Shown in pieces: positions 1-6,416 of a stretch of DNA of 37,437 bases. Each line of letters begins with the position of its first letter. Position 1 is the stretch's first letter. The notes beneath the pieces are model-generated. The model made no database searches. It was not told the origin of the DNA and was given only the letters and a program-made list of their open reading frames with translations. Source of the stretch: Paraeggerthella hongkongensis (GTDB lineage Bacteria; Actinomycetota; Coriobacteriia; Coriobacteriales; Eggerthellaceae); the NCBI RefSeq assembly GCF_003726035.1, contig NZ_QICD01000024.1, forward strand, positions 1 to 37,437. Reading direction: 5' to 3'. The position numbers and the translations under genes were made by a program.

Positions 1-86
<86 letters not shown>

Positions 87-357
87 AAGAGTGCGGCATC
101 GCTGCCGCGTTCGATCTTGGTTTTCTCTTAAAGTAAAGCGTTGTCACTGAAGTGACGAACTCACTTTAAGAGGTCCGTCTCATGCGGATCCATTGCTTGG
201 CTTTATTTCTCGCTTGTTCTGCTTCTCAGTATCCGGTTTTCAAGGTTCTCGCGGACCCGTTTGCGGGCCCTCCGCTCGGTATGCAACCGTTTGCGGGAGG
301 GTTCATTTTCCCAATCGCTTTTCGGCGATTCGCGCTTCCCTCAAACGCGGGAGTTGT
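87..357 (-). other. 16S rRNA precursor leader with hairpins
   Basis: This gene-free stretch lies between the candidate rrn promoter and the mature 16S 5' end. In transcript sense it holds several hairpins. A 10-bp perfect stem (125-134 with 163-172) encloses a second 6-bp stem (143-148 with 151-156). Further upstream is a 6-bp stem (313-318 with 325-330), and an 11-base repeat CCGTTTGCGGG occurs at 257-267 and 287-297. The transcript also contains CTTGAAAACCGGATACTGAG, resembling the antitermination/leader sequences of many rrn operons. Short plus-strand reading frames here have no ribosome binding site and are not genes. Confidence 0.7.
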
Positions 358-386
358 ATATTACCGGTAAGTTCTAAGTAACGCAA
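358..386 (-). promoter_or_regulatory. Candidate rrn promoter
   Basis: On the minus strand, TTGCGT (381-386) and TAATAT (358-363) are separated by exactly 17 bases, about 270 bases upstream of the mature 16S end. The -35 match is only 3 of 6 and the -10 match 4 of 6, so this rests mainly on spacing and position. Confidence 0.4.
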
Positions 387-427
387 TGGTAAATTTCGAA
401 TTTGTTGCATATTTCGGGCAGTAATTC

Positions 428-476
428 AAAAAACCCCAGGTCACGGTTTGTTGAGTTGTGAACTTTGCACACAACT
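428..476 (-). other. Hairpin and T-run after the anti-sigma gene
   Basis: In the minus-strand direction, downstream of the anti-sigma stop codon, a 7-bp stem (AGTTGTG with CACAACT, 454-460 and 470-476, loop 9) is followed about 20 bases later by a run of six T (428-433). The stem and T-run are too far apart for a textbook intrinsic terminator, so a terminator role is only possible. Confidence 0.3.
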
Positions 477-513
477 GGTTTGCAACCCAAATCTAGCCCG
501 TACAAAAGCGCTC

Positions 514-1392
514 TTATAGGGGAGCGCCCGGGTCCCCTCCCTGTCCTCGGCCCATTCCATTCTCGGACCCGGAAGTAGCCCCCTGCCCAAACCGACCCCC
601 ACCGGCTGACCCACGACCCTCCCCTTTGCCACCGGAAGCTGTCTCGCTATCGGGGCGAGCGCACGCTTCGATGCGATCGCGGAGCTCGCGCATGCTCATC
701 TTCGAGCATGCTTCAAGCGTGACATTGGGGTCGCGCTCCATCAGTTCGAGAACCGCACGGTAGCGACCGACCCCCATGCCCGCATCGGCCGCAGCCGCTC
801 GGTCCCCTTCGCTTACGACGGCGCAGGCGCCCGCGCACGGCAGCGCCGCCAACTGCGCATCGCTTTCGGCCCGAAGGCTCTCCGCCTGCCGACTGTCGCC
901 CGACGTGACGCTTACTTCGACAAAAGACGTCTCCTGCATATAGGGAGCGAAGCCCTCGCTTTCCGTCAGCGCCTCCAACGCCGAAGCGTACGGACGATTT
1001 TCGAGCGAAACCGAATCCAGGACGGCACGGCCATCCTCGTTGAGCGCCTTTGCCTCCACGACCAACCCGAATCGGTTGACGGAAAGTTCGAGAGACGGGT
1101 TAACGTCTATTCCCACATACGCCGTAGGCTCGGCGTACAAGCGGTACCCGCTCAGACATACCGCCGCTAACACGAGGCATGCCGCAAGAGCCGCCATCCT
1201 CCGAACACCATGCACGCGAAAGCGGGGACGAGGCAAGGACGGCTGCTCAAAAGATGCCTTAGCCGACGCGGAAACGGGGGCTTCGACGGCACAACGAGCC
1301 GCCTCTATGCAGGCGAGGGTTTGATTCTTCACGGATTCGGGAGCCTTGACCTCGTCGAAGGCATCTCGAACACGCTGATCGAGATCGCTCAT
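514..1392 (-). CDS. RsgI-like membrane anti-sigma factor
   Basis: The protein is 292 residues. Residues 1-65 form a cytoplasmic segment that would hold the sigma factor, residues 66-86 are a single hydrophobic transmembrane helix, and the rest is extracytoplasmic. Just outside the membrane is AYVGIDVNPSLELSVNRFG (about 91-109), the pattern of the RsgI middle domain, in which the Asn-Pro bond (98-99 here) is known in clostridial RsgI proteins to be an autoproteolysis site. The last 40 residues are Gly-rich (GKGEGRGSAGGG and GMGRGQGGDPG). The chosen ATG overlaps the sigma-factor stop (ATGA) and follows AGGAGG at good spacing; a longer upstream start lacks this. The overlap argues for translational coupling with the sigma gene. 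Ligand and target genes are unknown; the anti-sigma role is inferred from architecture and neighbour. Confidence 0.82.
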   Translation of the reverse strand: MSDLDQRVRDAFDEVKAPESVKNQTLACIEAARCAVEAPVSASAKASFEQPSLPRPRFRVHGVRRMAALAACLVLAAVCLSGYRLYAEPTAYVGIDVNPSLELSVNRFGLVVEAKALNEDGRAVLDSVSLENRPYASALEALTESEGFAPYMQETSFVEVSVTSGDSRQAESLRAESDAQLAALPCAGACAVVSEGDRAAAADAGMGVGRYRAVLELMERDPNVTLEACSKMSMRELRDRIEACARPDSETASGGKGEGRGSAGGGRFGQGATSGSENGMGRGQGGDPGAPL

Positions 1393-1880
1393 GACAAGAC
1401 CTCCTTCAACTGCTGCTTGCCGCGCGCGATCCACGAGTAAACGGTGTTGACGGGCGCATCGACCATGCGGGCGATTTCGGGCGCGGTGTATCCTTCGTAG
1501 AGCGAGAGGTATAAAGGCGTGCGCGGCGGGTCGTCGAGCGACCTCATGGCATCGGCCACCTCGCTCTCGAAAGAGGCCGGCTGAACCGCAGGATCAGTCG
1601 ACACGGGATGCGAGCACGCCGCGTCGACGTCGAACGAAACGTTGCGGCGCGCAGCGGCCTTCAACATGTCTTTGCATACATTAGTAGACACGCGAATGAG
1701 CCAGGCTTTGCGATGCTCTTCGTTCTCAAACGCTGCACTGTCGGCAAGTGCGTACTTCATGAACGTGTCTTGAAATGCATCCTGAGCATCGGCATGCACG
1801 CGGAAATAGAGACCGCACACGCGCCATACGGCGTCGCCGTGAGCCTCTATAGCCCGCTCGATGTCTGCACCCGGCCTCAT
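1389..1880 (-). CDS. ECF-type RNA polymerase sigma factor
   Basis: At 163 residues this is the usual size of an extracytoplasmic-function sigma factor. Region 2 is visible at about residues 15-75 (DAVWRVCGLYFRVHADAQDAFQDTF, split here by family pattern, then WLIRVSTNVCKDMLK), and region 4 with its helix-turn-helix at about 113-162 (EGYTAPEIARMVDAPVNTVYSW). It should direct RNA polymerase to a small regulon when released from the anti-sigma factor encoded immediately downstream, with which it shares an ATGA overlap. The ATG start has no strong Shine-Dalgarno sequence, and the preceding gene ends only 19 bases upstream, so translation may depend on coupling. Its promoters are not known. Confidence 0.9.
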   Translation of the reverse strand: MRPGADIERAIEAHGDAVWRVCGLYFRVHADAQDAFQDTFMKYALADSAAFENEEHRKAWLIRVSTNVCKDMLKAAARRNVSFDVDAACSHPVSTDPAVQPASFESEVADAMRSLDDPPRTPLYLSLYEGYTAPEIARMVDAPVNTVYSWIARGKQQLKEVLS

Positions 1881-1899
1881 CGTGTGAACAAGTCAGCCT

Positions 1900-2400
1900 T
1901 TAGCCGCGCTGGCAACCGGCCCCGTAACCGCAGCCGGCTCCGCGACCCGGACCAAAGCCCTGCCCTTGGCCCTGACCGCGCGCCGCAGAACCGCGGTTGT
2001 CGCAGACTCCGTCACCGTCGGCATCGACGTAGCCCGAACGTTCCTGTTGCCCAGCTGCGCAAGCGTCGCAAACGCCATCGCCGTCGGCGTCAACATAGCC
2101 GGGGCACGCAGGAGCATACCCGCTTGCACGATTATCGCAAACGCCGTTGCCGTCGGCATCGACGTAACCGGAGCCCACGCGGCGGCCGTCGACGCGGTTG
2201 TCGCAAACGCCGTCTTGATCGGCATCGACGTAGCCCCCGCGCGTGGAGTCTACCGTCTGATCGGCCAGCACGGGCTGCACGCGCGCGCTTTGCCCCATCC
2301 CCATCCAAGCATGGGGCATCGCATTCGCAAACGCGACGGCGGGCACCGCAAGCGCCACCAGAGCGATGACGGCGACGATGACGATGGTTTTCTTCTTCAT
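1900..2400 (-). CDS. Secreted protein with four DADGDGVCD repeats
   Basis: The chosen ATG follows AGGAGG by 7 bases and gives 166 residues. Residues 1-27 are a signal peptide: MKKK, a long hydrophobic core, and probable cleavage near AVAFA or FANA. The mature protein has four near-identical 14-residue repeats of the form GYVDADGDGVCDNR at 56-69, 78-91, 101-114 and 123-136. The DxDxDGxxD spacing matches calcium-binding loops of dockerin and thrombospondin type 3 repeats, and each carries one Cys. The C-terminus is Gly/Gln-rich (GQGQGQGFGPGRGAG). The gene lies 19 bases before the ECF sigma gene and is probably co-transcribed with it, so a role as an exported sensor or effector of the sigma/anti-sigma pair is plausible but inferred. 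No enzymatic domain is seen. Confidence 0.82.
   Translation of the reverse strand: MKKKTIVIVAVIALVALAVPAVAFANAMPHAWMGMGQSARVQPVLADQTVDSTRGGYVDADQDGVCDNRVDGRRVGSGYVDADGNGVCDNRASGYAPACPGYVDADGDGVCDACAAGQQERSGYVDADGDGVCDNRGSAARGQGQGQGFGPGRGAGCGYGAGCQRG
1993..2235 (-). repeat. Four in-frame coding repeats (GYVDADGDGVCDNR)
   Basis: Four copies of a 42-base coding unit lie within the secreted-protein gene, separated by 24, 27 and 27 bases. Copies differ mainly at the codons for residues 8 and 9 of the unit (Gln-Asp, Gly-Asn or Gly-Asp) and at the end of copy three (Ala-Cys instead of Asn-Arg). Such repeats can change in number by recombination. Confidence 0.85.
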
Positions 2401-2418
2401 GAATCGGTCCTCCTGGTT

Positions 2419-2456
2419 GTTCGTTCGTGCTTCCTTCATATACAACACGAACGAAC
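2419..2456 (-). promoter_or_regulatory. 11-bp inverted repeat upstream of the sigma module
   Basis: GTTCGTTCGTG (2419-2429) and CACGAACGAAC (2446-2456) form a perfect 11-bp inverted repeat with a 16-base centre that reads TTGTATATGAAG on the minus strand. It sits 19 bases upstream of the start codon of the secreted repeat protein. It could be an operator around a -10-like TATA element or an RNA hairpin in the leader. Confidence 0.5.
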
Positions 2457-2481
2457 GGCGGCCATCCTTGCAAGAGTTTTG

Positions 2482-2520
2482 AAAAAAATGCAGCAGAGGC
2501 GACCCGAAGGCCGCCTCTGC
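2482..2520 (-). terminator. Intrinsic terminator of tyrS
   Basis: Just after the tyrS stop on the minus strand, GCAGAGGCG (2512-2520) pairs perfectly with CGCCTCTGC (2493-2501) across a 10-base loop, followed within four bases by seven T (2482-2488). Confidence 0.9.
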
Positions 2521-2522
2521 GA

Positions 2523-3734
2523 TTAAACCAGCTTCACGAACTTGCGCTTGCCTACTTGCAGCACCGCGCCTTCGATTGCGGCCGGCTCCACGTTGTAAGA
2601 CTTCGGAGGCAGCGCTTCGCCGTTCACCTTGACGCCGCCGCCGTCGATCAGGCGCCGAGCCTCGCCGGCGCTCGTCGCCAAACCGGCGTCAGCGATAAGC
2701 TTCGCCAGGTACACGAAGCCGTCTTCGTTCGGCATCAAGTCGGCAGCGTATTCGGGAATGTCGTCGGGTACCGCATGCTGTTTGAACACCAGGTCGAACT
2801 GCTCTTCAGCTGCCGTGGCAGCCGCTTGGTCGTAGTACGCTTCCACGATGTTGCGGGCAAGCGCGCGCTTCACCTTATTGGGATGCAGCTCGTCGGCGGC
2901 CAAGCCGCGCTCGATCGCGTCGATCTCGTCGACCGAGAAGGCGGAGGCCAGACGGTGGTACTTGATCATGAGCTCGTCGGGAATCGACATGACCTTGCCG
3001 AACATGTCGGCAGGCTCGTCGGTCAGACCGATGTAGTTGCCGTAGCTCTTCGACATCTTCTGCACGCCGTCGGTGCCCTCCAGAAGCGGCAGCGTCAAGC
3101 ACACCTGCGGCTCCATGCCCATCTTCTCCATGAGCTCGCGACCGGCCAGCAGGTTGAACAGCTGGTCGGTGCCGCCCAGCTCGACGTCGGCCTTGATGAC
3201 CACCGAGTCGTACGCCTGCATGACGGGGTAGAGGAACTCGTGCAGGCTGATGGGCTGGTTGCCCGTGTAGCGGTTATGGAAATCGTCGCGCTCGAGAATG
3301 CGGGCCACCGTGAAGTTGCTAGCCACTTTGAGCAGGCCCTCCATGTTGAGGGACAGCAGCCATTCCGAGTTGTAGCGCAGCGTGGTCTTCTCGGGATCGA
3401 GGATCTTGAACGCCTGGTCAACGTACGTTTGGGCATTCACCTTGATCTGATCGGACGTGAGCTGCGGACGCGTGGAATTGCGACCCGACGGATCGCCGAT
3501 AAGCGCCGTGCCGTCGCCGATGATGAGCGTAACGCCGTGACCGAGGTCCTGGAACTGGCGCAGTTTGCGCAGCGGAACCGCATGGCCCAGATGGATATCG
3601 GGAGCCGTAGGGTCGACGCCCAGCTTGATGTTGAGCGGCGTGCCGCGCTTGAGCTTTTCGAGCAGCGCGCTTTCCGGCACGATCTTCGCGGTGCCGGAAG
3701 CGATGATGTGCAGTTGTTCTTCAGCGGATAGCAT
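2523..3734 (-). CDS. tyrS: Tyrosyl-tRNA synthetase
   Basis: This 403-residue class I synthetase charges tRNA-Tyr in the cytoplasm. The HIGH signature is HLGH (residues 48-51) in PTAPDIHLGHAVPLRK, and the second signature is KMSKS (about residue 230) in DGVQKMSKSYGNYIGL. The C-terminus carries an S4-like RNA-binding domain (SAGEARRLIDGGGVKVNGE). The length and motif forms fit the roughly 400-residue second bacterial TyrRS subfamily. The ATG chosen follows GAGGAAACG; an upstream in-frame extension of 16 residues has no support. No T-box leader is seen upstream, unlike the pheST operon in this window. Confidence 0.97.
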   Translation of the reverse strand: MLSAEEQLHIIASGTAKIVPESALLEKLKRGTPLNIKLGVDPTAPDIHLGHAVPLRKLRQFQDLGHGVTLIIGDGTALIGDPSGRNSTRPQLTSDQIKVNAQTYVDQAFKILDPEKTTLRYNSEWLLSLNMEGLLKVASNFTVARILERDDFHNRYTGNQPISLHEFLYPVMQAYDSVVIKADVELGGTDQLFNLLAGRELMEKMGMEPQVCLTLPLLEGTDGVQKMSKSYGNYIGLTDEPADMFGKVMSIPDELMIKYHRLASAFSVDEIDAIERGLAADELHPNKVKRALARNIVEAYYDQAAATAAEEQFDLVFKQHAVPDDIPEYAADLMPNEDGFVYLAKLIADAGLATSAGEARRLIDGGGVKVNGEALPPKSYNVEPAAIEGAVLQVGKRKFVKLV

Positions 3735-3768
3735 CGTTTCCTCTTTCTTTGCCTCTACGTAAGGTGCG

Positions 3769-3777
3769 ATTCTAACA
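3769..3777 (-). promoter_or_regulatory. Candidate extended -10 promoter of tyrS
   Basis: TGT-TAGAAT on the minus strand (TG at 3776-3777, hexamer 3769-3774) has 5 of 6 matches to the -10 consensus plus the extended TG element, about 35 bases upstream of the tyrS ATG. No good -35 hexamer is visible at 16-18 bases. Confidence 0.4.
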
Positions 3778-3809
3778 CACATTGGGAAAGCCCGATCGAG
3801 TCCGAAGCG

Positions 3810-6284
3810 CTACGAAACCCCCCGGAACAGATGACCGCTTGTCGTTCCCGGCGTTTTCGCGATTGCACTGCCGCTTGAGTTGGCGACGTTGCGCGCGCGG
3901 ACGACGCGAGCCACCGCCTGGGTTGTCTGCTCCACGTTCATAAGCGTGGTGTCGACCATGAGCGCGGTCAGGCCGGCGCTTATCAAGTCGGGCAGCGCGT
4001 GGACCACGTCAAGCTGCACTGCGTTGTACAGATGGGTGCGCCCGAGGGCATCGGTGACCACGGGGAACTCGAAGTCTTTGCGATCGCGCAGGTAATGGGG
4101 GCTTTTGCGACGAGGGCACGCATCGCAATCCTGGTCGCACGGACCCTGGCTCATAAGCAGGCAATGCTCGGTCACCATGAGCTCCTGGGAACCTATCACC
4201 GTAAGGCCCAGCTCAACGGGGGAATCCTCCGCCAGGTCGGCGATCTGGCCCAAGGTCAGCTCGGGCGACAGCCACACGCGCTGAGCCCCTAGATTGGCAG
4301 CCGTGGCAAGCGAAAGCTCGTTCGTCACGGGAATGTGCGGGCCGACTTCCACCCGAGCTCCAAGTTCGGCCGCGCGCACAAGCGCTCCCAGGTTTTCGAC
4401 GAGAACAGGCTTGCCGGGCTTGACGTAGCGCCAGGCGTCGAAGTCGAGCGCCATCTCGCGCGTACCGGGCACAAGGTCATGCTCGATCGTGGGAAGAGCC
4501 ACGACGGCCTGCTTCGGATAGCCGGCTTGCTCGGCCGTTTGCGATCGCTGGCCGGCAACGACGGCTTCGCCGCGCTTGTAATGCAAAGCAGGCACGTAGA
4601 TGATATCCGCCCCTGCGCGCTTCGCGGCACGAGCGCATGCGGGGTTCGTAGCCCACGCCGCAATGCGAAGCCCCTTCGGCCTGGCCGGCTGCGGGGTTTC
4701 GCGCGCCGCCACGCGCGGAAGCGCGCGGTTGCAATCGCCTTCGAGCAGCAGGTCGACCAGCTCGTCTAAAGCTGCGGCGCGCACGCGATGCAGCTGGGAG
4801 AAGCCCACTCCCACGCCGTCGTCCAAATCGATATCCAGTCGTTCGATCGTAAACGGCGTTTGACCGAGTCGGTCGATATGGGCCCGCACGTCGTCTGCGG
4901 AAACGGGCTTCGTGCGCGCAGCCTCCACCACTTCGCCTTCCGCAACGGCAAGAGCTTCCGACGCAGCGGACGCGCGCACGGCAGCCCGAGGCGCAAGCGA
5001 GAACTCGACGCGCAGCGGCTCGCCTATCTTCAGCACGGCGCGCCCGACGATCGGCACGCGCGGCTCGAACGCGTCATCTTCGAAGGCCGCGGCGGCGCTG
5101 CGCACGCGAAACACGCGATCGCCCTTGCTCACCGGACGCTCCGGCGACACGCGCACGTTTCCTTCGCGATCAAGCTCGACGGAATCGAGCGTGTACGCGA
5201 AATGGCCTTTGTTCGTCCAAAACTCCAGGACGTCGCCGCGGACGAGCTCACGCTCGGCGGCAACGGTTGCCACGCCGCCCTTGGCGGAAGCAACGCGCCC
5301 GACGAATACGCCTCGATTGTTGGGGCGCCCGTAGCTCATGATGCCATTGCCGCGCTCGCCCTCAAGGTACGCAGTGGTGAAACCGCGCGAGAACGCTTCG
5401 GCAAGTGCACGCTGCTCGTCGTCGTTCGCACGAGGGGCCTCCCCCACGCAACCCTGCGCGCGCCAGGCGAGCACCCGATCGAGCACGGCCCGATATACGC
5501 TGGTGACCGCGAACACGTACTCGGGCGATTTCATGCGGCCCTCGATCTTGAGCGAAGCAACGCCCGCTTGCACCAGTTCAGGCAGCAAATCCACAGCGCA
5601 CAGGTCCTGCGGGGAAAGCAGGTGGTCGCCCGGCGAGGGCAGGCTTTTGCGCAGCGCTTTGTTACGCAGCTCGTACGGCAAGCGGCACGCCTGCGCGCAC
5701 ATGCCTCGATTTGCCGAGCGGCCTCCGATGAGCGACGACATGAAGCACTGGCCCGAATAGCACACGCACAGCGCACCATGTGCGAACGTTTCTACGTCCA
5801 TGTCGAAGCCGTGCGCAACCTCGGCCAAATGCGCGATCTCGACAAGGGACAGCTCGCGAGCAAGCGTCGCGCGGCGCGCGCCCAAACGAGCCGCCGCCTC
5901 TATGCCGGCGGCGTTGTGGGTATTCATCTGCGTGGAAATATGCAGACGCGCCTCCGGCAATGCGCGGGACACCTCAGCCGCCACGCCAATATCCTGCACG
6001 ATGAACGCGTCGGCCCCGGCGCGGTAGGCCTGGCGAATCGTCTCAAGCGCGCGCGTTAGTTCGGAAGGCAACACGGCCGTGTTGAACGTCACGTATACGC
6101 TGACACCGCGCAGGTGAGCGTAATCGCACGCCTCGGCGAACGTCTCCATCGTGAAGTTGTCGGCACCGCGCCGAGCATTGAAAGAGTCGAGTCCGAGATA
6201 CACCGCATCGGCGCCGCCGCGAACGGCAGCATGAAGCGCGGCAGCGTTTCCGGCCGGAGCGAGCAGTTCGACATCGTGAAGCAT
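3810..6284 (-). CDS. U32-family protein (RlhA/TrhP-like RNA hydroxylation enzyme)
   Basis: The N-terminus reads VELLAPAGNAAALHAAVRGG, the hallmark of the U32 family. A Cys-rich signature follows at residues 170-200 (HGALCVCYSGQC, then NRGMCAQACR), where E. coli TrhP and RlhA place Cys residues for activity or an iron-sulfur cluster. A middle part resembles the DUF3656 insert of RlhA, and the last third returns to a barrel-like segment with a second Cys group (CLLMSQGPCDQDCDACPRR). At 824 residues it is longer than E. coli RlhA (about 650). Family members were annotated as peptidases, but the characterised E. coli proteins add hydroxyl groups to rRNA or tRNA bases; the substrate here is unknown. 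The ATG follows AAGGA at 7 bases. Confidence 0.85.
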   Translation of the reverse strand: MLHDVELLAPAGNAAALHAAVRGGADAVYLGLDSFNARRGADNFTMETFAEACDYAHLRGVSVYVTFNTAVLPSELTRALETIRQAYRAGADAFIVQDIGVAAEVSRALPEARLHISTQMNTHNAAGIEAAARLGARRATLARELSLVEIAHLAEVAHGFDMDVETFAHGALCVCYSGQCFMSSLIGGRSANRGMCAQACRLPYELRNKALRKSLPSPGDHLLSPQDLCAVDLLPELVQAGVASLKIEGRMKSPEYVFAVTSVYRAVLDRVLAWRAQGCVGEAPRANDDEQRALAEAFSRGFTTAYLEGERGNGIMSYGRPNNRGVFVGRVASAKGGVATVAAERELVRGDVLEFWTNKGHFAYTLDSVELDREGNVRVSPERPVSKGDRVFRVRSAAAAFEDDAFEPRVPIVGRAVLKIGEPLRVEFSLAPRAAVRASAASEALAVAEGEVVEAARTKPVSADDVRAHIDRLGQTPFTIERLDIDLDDGVGVGFSQLHRVRAAALDELVDLLLEGDCNRALPRVAARETPQPARPKGLRIAAWATNPACARAAKRAGADIIYVPALHYKRGEAVVAGQRSQTAEQAGYPKQAVVALPTIEHDLVPGTREMALDFDAWRYVKPGKPVLVENLGALVRAAELGARVEVGPHIPVTNELSLATAANLGAQRVWLSPELTLGQIADLAEDSPVELGLTVIGSQELMVTEHCLLMSQGPCDQDCDACPRRKSPHYLRDRKDFEFPVVTDALGRTHLYNAVQLDVVHALPDLISAGLTALMVDTTLMNVEQTTQAVARVVRARNVANSSGSAIAKTPGTTSGHLFRGVS

Positions 6285-6398
6285 GGCAATCCTTACCTAT
6301 ATATAATGAAATTCAACGGGAGGGCGCTGCGTCAAACCAGACGCGCTGCATCGCGATCCCCCGCCCCTCTGTCGCTCAGCGATTCAGCTATAGCGCTA

Positions 6399-6407
6399 TG
6401 GTAGTAT
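6399..6407 (+). promoter_or_regulatory. Extended -10 element abutting the PBP start codon
   Basis: TGG-TAGTAT (TG at 6399-6400, hexamer 6402-6407) is followed by only nine bases before the ATG at 6417. Initiation 6-8 bases downstream of the hexamer would give a leader of about 2-4 bases. No Shine-Dalgarno sequence precedes the ATG. There is no convincing -35 element. Confidence 0.4.
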
Positions 6408-6416
6408 AGTCGAACG

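Noticed and set aside
182-381. Two 62-codon plus-strand frames in the rRNA leader
   Set aside because: They lie in the 16S leader, lack ribosome binding sites and overlap one another.
1608-2369. A 253-codon plus-strand frame opposite the sigma and repeat-protein genes
   Set aside because: Extremely Arg-rich, produced by the complement of Asp/Gly/Ala repeats.
2427-3731. A 434-codon plus-strand frame opposite tyrS
   Set aside because: Antisense shadow of a highly conserved gene; no domain recognised.
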